Positions 51,110-60,807 of a DNA stretch of 64,000 nucleotides are shown in pieces. Location of the stretch: assembly GCA_037576195.1 (NCBI GenBank), contig CM075103.1:30650723-30714722 (forward strand), in the 5' to 3' direction. A model generated the notes under the pieces. The model was not told where the DNA came from. It did no database searches and worked only from the letters and a program-made list of their open reading frames with translations. Numbering within the stretch: position 1 is the first letter of the stretch; each line of letters opens with the position of its first letter. Origin of the DNA: Phytoseiulus persimilis. Lineage: Eukaryota; Arthropoda; Arachnida; Mesostigmata; Phytoseiidae. Made by a program: the position numbers and the translations under genes.

Positions 51110-52426
51110 TCTCCTATGGAGAATTTCGTTTATTGACTTCAGACAGCTTCGTTTCTATTGTTTATTGAAAACATAATACCGGACAGGATCGCCGAAACTG
51201 CACGTTCTCACATCTGCCTCACAACTCAGCTTCCGTTATGGCTCTAAAGCACTTATTGTCCACATTTCCACAGATTTTTCTTTGGGCTCATTGAATAGGC
51301 CGAAGCAGTACAGCCCCAACTCCCCAACTCTCCAAATGATCGACGCGCGAGTTTTACTGTTGGTGTGGTGCGTCTTCATCTATTGAGAACTCTTGGGTCC
51401 CCAACGATTCCCGATGGGCCCGACCCCTCGAGCAGTTCCTGAATTCGCCGCCGTAACCGGTGACACCGCACGCTTCGGTTCTCACGTACTGCGGCCTCAG
51501 AACTCCGGTGGGAGAAGAGACAGCGAACAAATTCCTGTTGTTGAGACGTTGACCGTCCAACAGATCACGGATTCAGATTGAGTTGATTTCTGGTGAATCT
51601 GCTCAGTAAGAACAACCAGATAGACAAGGAGATACGGTATCATTGGGTTGCATTCTATCCACAGTCGCCTCAGGCGAGGACGCTGAGCATGCGGACTGAT
51701 CGTCCACCCCCTCATGCACATGATACTTTTCATTCGTCTTCAGACTCCGTCAACCCGATCAGCGAGACCGATTTGGGCAGTTCCACTCAGTAACTCAGGA
51801 ATCGAAACCATTCGAGTGTGTTGAGTGTCGTTTCGACTCATGAGCTTCCCTCAAATGAACCCAAGATCGGCCGACTGACCAGGGCTCCTGATGAAGCATA
51901 AGATAATGTGACCTAGAACACGGGTTTCATTGCATCGTCCGTACGCTCTCCGGAGGAAGACAGTTACAGGGAGTCGTCGAGCGTTAGGCCTCGCCCCAAG
52001 GTTAATGCGTGTGGACAAACGAGCAGTGATCCGGCTCGAAGTCGCTCTGGTTCTCCCGACGGATGGCTGAAGACCAATTCAAGTCTCTCTCGGCAGTCCT
52101 TGAATATTTCCGCAGGGGAATTCTTTGTCAGTATATCCACCGCCATCTTCTATTTCGATACACGGTTCATGTATCTCTCTACCTCAATTGACAATATGGC
52201 GCATGTATTGTGAATCCAGCCCAGTCACCATCTGAGAATCCCTTCAACGAACCTAATTTCTCCAGCAAGCAAAGTGTACGAAGGAGGCGGATTTCTCAGC
52301 GCCTACAAAATTCTCGGGGTCCACCAACGAAGCTGCTTTTCATCCATTTCATTCTCAAATAAGCTGAACTAGTCGAGCTTCGCCTGGCCTAAAACGGAAG
52401 GCGATGGGAATCACCCCTATGCACCC
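51110..52426. other. Intergenic, no supported gene
   Basis: Two minus-strand AATAAA sequences (TTTATT at 51128 and 51160) could end an upstream minus-strand transcript, but no exon is recognisable. Confidence 0.4.
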
Positions 52427-52864
52427 CTGACTTCTGAATTCTAACTTCTCACTCCTGACTTCTAACTTCTCAATCCTGACTTCTAACTTCTCACTCCTGA
52501 CTTCTAACTTCTCACTCCTGACTTCCAACTTCTCACTCCTGACTACTAACTTCTCACTCCAGAATTCTAACTTCTAACTCCTGACTTCTGACGTGGGCTC
52601 ATACCCCTTGACTTCTAACTCCTGCCCTCTAACGTGGGCTCATACCCCTGACTTCTAACTCCTGCCCTCTGACGTGGGCTCATACCCCTGACTTCTAACT
52701 CCTGACCTCTAACAAGGGCTCATACCCCCTGAATTCTAACGTGGACTCATAACTCCTGACTTCTTACTTCTAACTCCTGAGCCCTAACTCTTGACTGCTA
52801 ACTTCCAACTTCTAGCTCCGGACTCCTGAGATCTTACTCCTTAAATCTCACTCCTGACTTCCAG
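52427..52864 (+). repeat. Minisatellite (CTGACTTCTAACTTCTCACTC family)
   Basis: About 440 bp of imperfect 18-19 bp units of the form CTCCTGACTTCTAACTT. In the centre (about 52590-52740) the units form a higher-order repeat of about 39 bp, with four copies of the variant GTGGGCTCATACCCC inserted between CTGACTTCTAACTCCTG blocks. Units decay at both edges. Confidence 0.92.
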
Positions 52865-52869
52865 CTTGT

Positions 52870-54498
52870 CCAGCGGTGCAAGGCAAGTCAGCTCAACTCC
52901 GTCGGTGGCTCAGGAACTCAGGACTGTAAAAGCGCGACGGTGGAGTCGCGGACGTTCCCGGTCGCCCTGCTTCGTGCGCGAGCGCTTCTCTCACTTCCGC
53001 GAATAACTTGACAGTTCTCGAATTGCGGCTCTGATTCCATTGGAGAACGGCCGGTTTCGCCATGTGGGCCGTTGCGCATGACCAAGCGGCGGCACCGCTG
53101 CCTTATTCAAGTAGCGGACGTGCGTACTGTCGGACAGAGATAGCTCCTCCACTCTTATGGGATCAAACGATTCGATTTCCCATTTTTCTTGAAGACCTGG
53201 TGGCAAGTTTTGGATCTAGAGGCGGCGGTTCCTTCCAGTTTGGAAGGCGGCGAGTCCGTGAATCCGGCACTGGTTGCAACCCTCCGACTTTCCGGGCTGA
53301 TGGATCACGGAAAATCCCGAACAGCGGGGAAATTCTCGGATGCTCGGTACAATTCTCCCATATTTCACGATTCACCCCCTTCGTCGGTCCTCTTGCGGTT
53401 CCTCGAAGTGTTCCTCCAACAGGAACACTAGAGAGGACCAGAAAGGCGCATTACGACTCCTTCATGCGATGAGACTCTATCAGTTGAGCTCCGAAGCTGA
53501 AACTGTGAGCTTCAGGAACATACTTATGTATACCCCACGAATCCAGAGGCGTGGTGTTCACGTTTTCATAACTGTGCCATGATGATGGAATATTGTTTCT
53601 GTGGGAATGTTCGCCGGCGGTAAGTTTGGTTGAGCGCTGTAAGATAAATTGTCGGGGGCCCGGGCTTTTCTCGATCCCGTGATCGAAACGTCCCATCTTT
53701 CCTCTCGAAGAATCCAGCAGTTCGCCTCTTCCTGCGCTGGAGCTTTAGGGTGGATGAATCAAGCATGCTGGCGGCATAAGATACCATAGACGATCGACGC
53801 GCGGAATTCCGCGTCCAGAGACTGAACGTGAGTCCATTGCCACGGCCATCGAATTTGATGGAGTTCTTTGATGGAATACTTTGCATGTTCGCGGGACTCC
53901 GGGGATCGGAATTTTCGCGGGAAGCACCCCGAGTCGTGCGGTTCTGCATGCTGATAATATGAATGGATGTGTCGCAGATTGCCAACCTAAGTAGCACTGC
54001 GCCATTCATCTCCAGCTCTGTACGGACTCGATGAGGCCGTGTAAAGGATTGGAGAGCTGCGGCCGCCCACGTTCCAATTCCACGGTTTTGAGGAGAATCG
54101 GCTGTTTCATGGGCAAGCAAGCTGAGAGCAAGACTTTCCGAGCCATTTGAGTGAAGCTCGGGCAACAGCCCCCGTCCCCGCCTGTATGAGACACCTCAGG
54201 AAGAGAGTGCCTGAATTGACAACTCGGATAAAGGATGTCTGAAAATATTGATTGGATTCCGGTTATTCAAGCCGTCTTCCCAATGTTTTGCATAATGAGT
54301 CGAGCGCTGTGTGGACCGAAGGAAGGAAGCGCAGCCGGCAGGCTTTGATGCAAAATCTGGAGCTACCCACGGAGATCCATATTTGGCACAAACGTGAGAG
54401 GAGGAGCATCGTTGCCCCATTCAAATTGAGGAGCCTCAGCTTTTCAATGCCTTGGAAATCATGCGATCCGGTCACCGGCCATCTGAGCACATAGCTAT
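52870..54498. other. Intergenic, no supported gene
   Basis: A 199-codon minus frame (54165-53566) and a 136-codon plus frame (53062-53472) overlap nothing recognisable. I judge both chance frames. Confidence 0.45.
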
Positions 54499-54712
54499 CG
54501 AAGAGAGCTTTCCGGGAAGTTATCGTTCGACGCTTTACGCCGAGTGGTTCTCGAGATATACCGACTTCAACCACCGACCAAACTGTTGATTGATCTCAAC
54601 AGATGTGCATCTAGAAAACGGGAAAGGCTGGAAACTTCAGGATTGCGATTCTCCACAATGGGAACACGATCTCGCTGTTTTCAGATAAATTCATCAAGGT
54701 GGGGCGCAAAAC
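54499..54712 (+). repeat. Dispersed repeat R2, copy 2
   Basis: Second copy of the repeat at 49545-49775, same orientation, about 5 kb away. It shares the CGAAGAGAGCTTTCC start and the GGGAACACGATCTCGCTGTTT region. Confidence 0.65.
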
Positions 54713-55249
54713 TCTACCTTATCCAGCCAGATCCCCCGAACCGCGGACAGAAGAAGCTTGGGCGCGAATGGCCGATTTCGGCGATACGCAACGGAAAAAA
54801 CGCGCGAACGTTCTTGAATTCCTTCTGATCTGTTTGGCTCAAATTCGGACCGATCCGACGAAGCTGTAGGGACACGTTCCGAAAGAGAGGCTTGTCGATA
54901 CCGGGAAGTTCTCCCCGTCCTGGATTCTGACGCTGATTTGCTCCGGTTATTCATGCCCTTGGAGCATTTGTCCCCAAAGCGTGGCTTGAACTCTCTAGAG
55001 ATCCAGCTTCGGATCTCAGCGAGTTGTGGGCCCCGCCCCCGCCAAACGCGGAACGAACGGGAACGGTCCGCTCGCGACGCTTGGCAAAGATGGATGCAGA
55101 GATAGATTCCCTGATGCACCCGAATCGCGACTCGAAAGCCGACCTGTATTCGAATTCAGATTCGAGCTGGGTCCGTGGATCCAAGCACGAGTTCGGGCCC
55201 GCGTTCGGGCTCAAGGGCCCGGTACTCAGTCGTGGCCCCCCTCACTGAA

Positions 55250-55440
55250 ATGGTCGAAAATCGAAAAGTCGCAATATCACGATTCCGGCGACACTGAGAT
55301 TATGAATCCCTGGTTTCTCTTCAGAACCATTGAGTCGCTGGAGAATGCGATTTCGCGGTGTTTGTTTCTCGCAGATTGAACTGTCTCATGGATGCGACAA
55401 GCTGGAATTCCTCTTGAAACGCTCAGGAACCTCTAGAAAA
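55250..55440 (+). repeat. Partial copy of the inverted-repeat unit
   Basis: Matches the left arm of the 59731-60807 element (about 59890-60150). Shared stretches include CGGCGA, ACTGAGATTATGA versus ACTAAGATCATGA, TTTCTCT, TTGAACTGTCTCATGGATG, and GAAACGCTCAGGAACCTCT. A further shared piece is at 55650-55690 (CCTCTGGTACGATGAGTTCG), equal to 60184-60205. This copy is single, not palindromic. Confidence 0.6.
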
Positions 55441-56021
55441 TGTCAGTTCAACACAGAGTATGTTTCATCGATGTTGAAAACGTGAGTTGAGTGATGGAAT
55501 GTAGTCACAAATGGAGAAGAATCAAACATTACGCACGTAGCGAGAGCTCGTTGAAAGTTTATCCTCGTTCCCAAAAGCGATGTGTGATTAGAATTGACTT
55601 CACTTCTAAACTCGAGCGATGTATCGGCTTCTGGGAAGTGATCAGCATCTTCCCTCTGGTACGATGAGTTCGATAGTGCCTCCAGATAGTCTTTTCGAAT
55701 TTTCGACCGCTTCAGTGAAACCGTCGTTGTTGGCAGGCGGCTCTTCAAATCCATACGAACGTAGCCGCGTCTGCAAGCTGACTGAGTTCTGCGCAATTCG
55801 AGTACCTTGTCATTTTTCTCCGCCTCCTAGAACCTGAGTTATGAGCTGCCGAAGTTTAGTGCTCAGAGCTCTTGCAAGTACCCAACATATTTTCCCATTG
55901 TTATTTCCCTTTCTTCCATATCAACAGTTCCTTTTGCGAATGATAGGGCCGACCCTTCATCAGATGGAAAAAAATCCGGATACGAACCCGACCCAGATTC
56001 GGATTCCGACTCGGAATTTCT

Positions 56022-56910
56022 CGGTTGAACGGATGCGCAGAGAATTTCCGCCATTCGGATAGCGCGAGCCTATCGCACGACCTCGACGCAGGCCCCATTC
56101 GTGCTCGCCAGGTCAGTGCCATGACCGCTCCTGGTCCAGGAAAGGACAGCACTATACACGAGGTACAACGAAGATACAGCCGAGGGGTCCGAAGAAGACG
56201 ACGCAGACAGAAATGAGATCGAGACTGAAACCCTCAACGCATGGCAGGCGCAAAAGGACCCATCCACGAAAGGACGATGGACGTATGCGAGCATACCGAA
56301 TATCAAGACCTGGGTGGGAACAGACTTCGAAGACCTCACTTACCACACCACGCAGATGCGGACGAATCATGAAAACTTCCAGCAATACCTGTTCAGGATG
56401 AGGAAGGCAGACTCGCCTCTGTGCACACTCTGCGGCTCCGGAGACGAAGATGATGCCCATCACAGGATGATCACGTGCGCCGCACTAAGTCAACCGAGGG
56501 GCCATCTGGAAGCAAACTCGATACCGCAATAAGTGGAACACAAGCAGAACTCTGGAGAAGAATGGGAAAGAACGACGAGAAAGGTCGGAAGGAAGGAAGA
56601 TAGCCTACAAAGGAACCGCCAGGTTTGGCGAGCTGTTCCCGCCACAAGGATCGCGAGCGGAACAGCCCAGAAGAGAGCCTTAAGAACAAAATGAGAGGAT
56701 GACCAAGAAGTTGAGAAGAGCAGAGATCGTAGCTAGCGTACATTAGTCCCGAGGATCCCTGGGCTCGAGTGCCCTGGAAGTAATACCAAACGGAGGCACC
56801 TCTCCGAGTCCCCAGACACCCGAAGGCAGAGGAGAGAGTTTTAGAGGGTGCAAGCCCCTCACTGGCCAGGGATGCGCCAGTCTCTCCTCTATAAGCATCA
56901 AAAAAAAAAA
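56022..56910 (+). mobile_element. R1-like non-LTR retrotransposon 3' end with poly(A)
   Basis: One frame runs with typical R1/LOA-type ORF2 C-terminal sequence: IRIARAYRTTST, then PLLVQERTALYTRY, GRWTYASIPNIKTWV and a zinc knuckle LCTLCGSGDEDDAHH...C, ending at TAA 56530-56532. A TGA near 56120 interrupts the frame between ARSVP and PLLV, so the copy is dead even apart from its 5' truncation. A 3' UTR of about 370 bp ends in 11 A residues (56900-56910). It lies about 0.5 kb beyond the 3' end of the cytochrome b561 gene, in the opposite orientation. The long minus frame 57094-56471 is a shadow of it. Confidence 0.88.
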
Positions 56911-57420
56911 GAAGAACGGATGCGGATCGTCGAGACCGAATCATGCCCAACTCTGTATGGGACTCGGTAGTGGTTACGATTTTTGCTACAGTAAGGGGTT
57001 GCTGAAGAGAGGATGCCTTCCGGCATATTCCATCGGTAACTTCGCTGCCCTCATACGACTTGATGGAGGTTCGATTCGCAAAATGAGATGACATTCACTC
57101 GGTACCATAAAACTTCCGCGCACAGAGCAAACCTTGAGGGCAAATCGGCGGGCAACTCGAACTCTTCCCATCGTGTACTTCAGCTCATATCACAAATAAT
57201 TTCTCCTAGATGTCTCAATTCAGGTCTCATTGACATTACAGAGGCCTACGAACTTGCTGCATCATCAATCCAGATTCGGCACGCTCAACTCATCGTGGAA
57301 TCTCCGAATTTCAGATGCTGCTGAGGTTTGAGAAGAGTTTCCTGTGGCATGATCGGGGCTCACTCAATGTGGAAATATAGCAGAATCGGAGACAGATGTG
57401 CTTACATCACAGCGCATGAA

Positions 57421-57426
57421 TTTATT
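57421..57426 (-). terminator. Poly(A) signal of cytochrome b561 gene 1
   Basis: TTTATT on the plus strand, 165 bp after the stop. The surroundings (CATCACAGCGCA...TTTATTCT...CCTGC) match the 3' UTR of the second copy at 63705-63740. Confidence 0.68.
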
Positions 57427-57590
57427 CTTACATGCCTGCTCCGTATCGATCCGAGTCGATGGAATGTAAAACCTCTGGACACTCTACGGTATGCCGCGGT
57501 GAGACCAGGTTACAGAGCATGTTCACGGCGGCGAGGTTCGAACACCTCTGTCCGGAAAAATGCATTGATATCTCACTTCAGAGGAAGAAT

Positions 57591-58740
57591 CTAGTTCACA
57601 TAGACTCCTTCGCTACGTTCCCGAACCGTTCGACGCCGGAAACCTGCAAAGGATACACACACGCCGACGAGGAGAGCGAACAAGATGAGCGCCACAGTCG
57701 TCTGAAAGTCACCGCTCTGGCCGCCGATCTCCAACAAGACTGTGCCGCAACTGAGCAAAAATATGAGAACTCCTCCGAAAACGTGTATAGGCAGCAACCT
57801 AGAGAGAACGAGTCCGCTAAGCCTTCGTCCGAGAGCTTCCCAACGCAGCATTGCACCCGAATCAAATTGAGTTTGATGCGGTTCCCATCATTCAGACTCA
57901 CCTTGCTCTGATATTCAACGCCAATCCAGGAGCCACTAATGTGGCGAAGGCAACTATGTATTGGATGAGAAAAAGAACCGTCGAGAGAAGTCCCAGTCTA
58001 CCATGCGTGCCGTGCGGTATTTTGAAAGTTCCGTCTTTCTCGAAGACCAGGGTCAGAGCCGCGACGGCGGAGGCGAACGCTGCAAGGTGCACAGCGGCAT
58101 GCGCGGCTTTGGTCACAGCCTTACGTACATCACGCAGAATCCTGGAATGAATGACGGTCTCCATGAAGCCCTTCATTGGCTAACCTGCGGGCCACCACTT
58201 GGTCGATGGCATATCCTTGCACTGTCTCAACACGGTTTGGGTTGCTCATCGCGAGCGAGAGTCGAAGCCCGCGTCAATCATCGTGAGCTTGATCGCTGTC
58301 ACGCATCGTTTCCAATGACGCCAGTATTTCGGTACAGCAGGCCTCTGGGAACCTGGGAAAAAGCATCGCCAATGGCACTCACCTGAATATGAGGAACGAC
58401 TCGCCCTGAAGCACTATCAAACCGAAGGATGCGAGGAGCGCATGCCAAAAGTACACAGACTCATTTCCCCCCAGTTCATGAGCCTTCAAGTTGATGAGAA
58501 GCCAAAGGAAGGCCACGGCGCATACTTGCGTCAACCCGAAAGCGACGTAGAAAATCTTGAGGGTGGCTGACGGAGAAGAACTTCCGCATTTAAACTCAAC
58601 GAGCATAGCACGGCTTGTGGAAAAGGGTTCTGTAGCCTGTCACGATTCTTCGCCGAATTCTGCGAACAAAGCTCAACGCCTGAAATCGCGAGGGTCGAAG
58701 CGAGCTGTAACTTACGCGGACTAATACTCTCCTCTGACAT
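57591..58740 (-). CDS. Cytochrome b561 family protein, gene 1 (four exons, 239 aa)
   Basis: Transmembrane di-heme ascorbate-dependent reductase family, moving electrons across vesicle or plasma membranes. Exons: 58740-58716, 58629-58383, 58141-57902 and 57798-57591; introns of 86, 241 and 103 bp, all GT-AG in matching phase. Six TM segments are visible. Heme-ligand histidines are all in place: WHALLASFG (TM2, before QGES), KAAHAAVH (TM3), THGRLGL (TM4, usually HSWLGL) and LPIHVFGG (TM5). The first AUG after the predicted start site is MSEESISP in exon 1; a model starting at ATG 58606 would give 223 aa. The MKGFMETVIHS and MLRWEALG frame starts in the region are intronic. A second copy lies at the window end. 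Confidence 0.87.
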
Positions 58741-58823
58741 CGTCTATCTATGGTCGTCGAGGCCCCGAGGAATCGGAAACGAAACTGAACTCCGCGGTTA
58801 GAGCACTGCGCCGAGAACGATCA

Positions 58824-58860
58824 CGAAATGAAGTTCCCTATCCCGGAGCGTGGTTTTATA
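58824..58860 (-). promoter_or_regulatory. Cytochrome b561 gene 1 core promoter
   Basis: TATAAAA on the minus strand (58860-58854) is followed 31 bp later by a consensus initiator TCATTT (A at 58829). No ATG occurs between this initiator and the exon 1 ATG at 58740. Confidence 0.65.
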
Positions 58861-59730
58861 TCATTGATAACAGCTATGCTAACTCAAAGTCTCCTTGCAA
58901 TTTACGGATCGAACCAATGTAGTCGTTGATCCCCGCGGTCACGTACGCAAAGTCGCGGATCGAACGTGACATTTGGCAATGGTGCGGATGGGTCAAGCTG
59001 GTCTTGCTCCTAAGCTTTGGTCATTTGTACCCCTTGACACCGGGGGGCTTCTGATGCTCCTTATATCTTGAGAGGGAAAAGGCTCTTCAGTGAATCCTTC
59101 GGAAGGCACTTTCCGGAATGAGCTCTGGAAGAGACGAATAACAAATGTTCTTATCTCATGTTGTTCAGCGACGATCGAGGGGCTCAAGATCTGGGCAATC
59201 CTAAAGAATATTCGAATGTCCACGTATTCTGCTCACGGGAACTGGATTTTCGAGAGCATTCTGGCGCAGGATATGTTTTTTTGTATCGTCCAGCACCGCG
59301 GGGCTTTCACCTTCAGTCCACACTCGGGGGAAAATCAAGGAGCTGAACAACAACAGGCCTGGAATGTTTTATGGCCGAGTCTGGACTTTTTCAGTTGTTG
59401 ATAATTCGTAAATCGTTGGAACGACCCTCACCGCCGCCAGCTCTCTCATAGAGTCTGCTCGCTACTTTGTGGGCGGTGTCTCCGACTACTGCCAACCAAG
59501 CGAGTATCTAATCAAGTTGAGAGTTTCCAAGACTTTTCATTCGCGGAACACTTGTCCGGTTCCCTCTGCCCGCGTAGCCCCCACGATGTACATTGACCAT
59601 TGCTGCTTGTTCAATTTGCGTCCGCTCAGCTGTCTCTTCCAGGCAGGGATATCCCTACTTCGTCAGTATCAGCACACGCTCCTTCGAATACTCTGCCAAC
59701 TCTGTGTGCTACCGTCGCACACACTCGAAA
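58861..59730. other. Intergenic, no supported gene
   Basis: Only short frames, with no similarity seen. Confidence 0.5.
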
Positions 59731-60807
59731 ATATTGGTTGGATGCAGAAGTTCTGGGCCCCGAATTTCACTCGCTCATAACTCCGCCCCAAGGAGGCGCG
59801 GGGAGATGATAAAAGATACGAAATGCGCGGAATTCAGTCACCTTTCGGATGCAGTCACCGTGCTCACATGAGCGAATTCACTGAGCGGGACGAATTTCGA
59901 AAAATCGGGATTTTGCGCTTTCGGCGAAACTAAGATCATGACGCCCTGTTTTCTCTCCGGAATCATGAAGTTCGTCGAAAAATAGGAGGTTTTTGAAAAG
60001 AAAAAATCAGCATCTTAGCCGCAGCAAAGCGGAGATATCGGCCCCGGAAGATTTGATTCTTTTTCAATTTCTTGGTGATTTTTTCCGCAAATTGAACAGT
60101 CTCATGGATGGGTGAAATTTCCCTGGAAACGCTCGGAAGCCTCTCGGAATTGCCACTGGTATATAGAATGTTCGGCAAATCTCCCCTCTGGGACGATGAG
60201 TTCGATTGCTCCGGCGGAGAGAACTTGATGGCTTTATCACAAAATGTCATTTTCTCGATGGTTTGGATTACCAGGAGCGACGCTGGGAACGGGAGAGAAA
60301 TTACTTCTCCGTCCGTGGTCGTAATCACTTTTTCGCAAGGCGAACAACAATAAAACATGTTCAAGTGACAATTCTGAGAGGCTTTCTAGCGTTTACAGGG
60401 GAGTTCTAGCTTATCCCATCCATGAGACCGTTAGGTTCGGGTAACGAAAGCACCAACATGTGAAATCTTCCGGGCTGGATATCTCTGCTCCGCCGCGGCC
60501 AGAATGACTGACTTCTTCTAGAAACCGCTTATTTTTGGACGAACTTCATCATCTCGGAGAGAAAATAGAAGGGGCGTCATAAAGAGACTCATAATCTTAG
60601 TTTCGCCGGAACCTTGAAATTGCGCTTATTCGAATTTAGACCCTCTTAGTAAAATCGCTCGTGTGAGCACGGTGCTTTTTGAATAACGTGGCCACTGCAT
60701 CTGGAAGTTGACTGAATCCCGCGCATTCCGTACTTCTTTGATCATCTTTCTGCGCCCCCTGGGGGCGGAGTTGATCAGGGGTCCGGATTTTTTGCGTCCA
60801 CCCAATA
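59731..60807. repeat. Large inverted repeat (foldback-like element)
   Basis: The left arm 59731-60157 pairs with the right arm 60807-60363 around a spacer of about 205 bp (60158-60362). Diagnostic matches, left versus right reverse complement: ATATTGGTTGGATGCA / TATTGGGTGGACGCA, AACTCCGCCCC in both, AATGCGCGGAATTCAGTCA / AATGCGCGGGATTCAGTCA, GTCTCATGGATGGG in both. The arms differ by many substitutions and short indels. No transposase frame is present. A single-arm relative lies at 55250-55440. Confidence 0.85.

Noticed and set aside
53566-54165. 199-codon minus frame (and similar long frames at 17089, 27383, 11822, 30205 and 16123)
   Set aside because: No similarity, no splice or promoter support, and overlapping frames in other registers are equally open. 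TA depletion explains them.
56471-57094. 207-codon minus frame
   Set aside because: It is antisense to the R1-like LINE tail and its poly(A) run.
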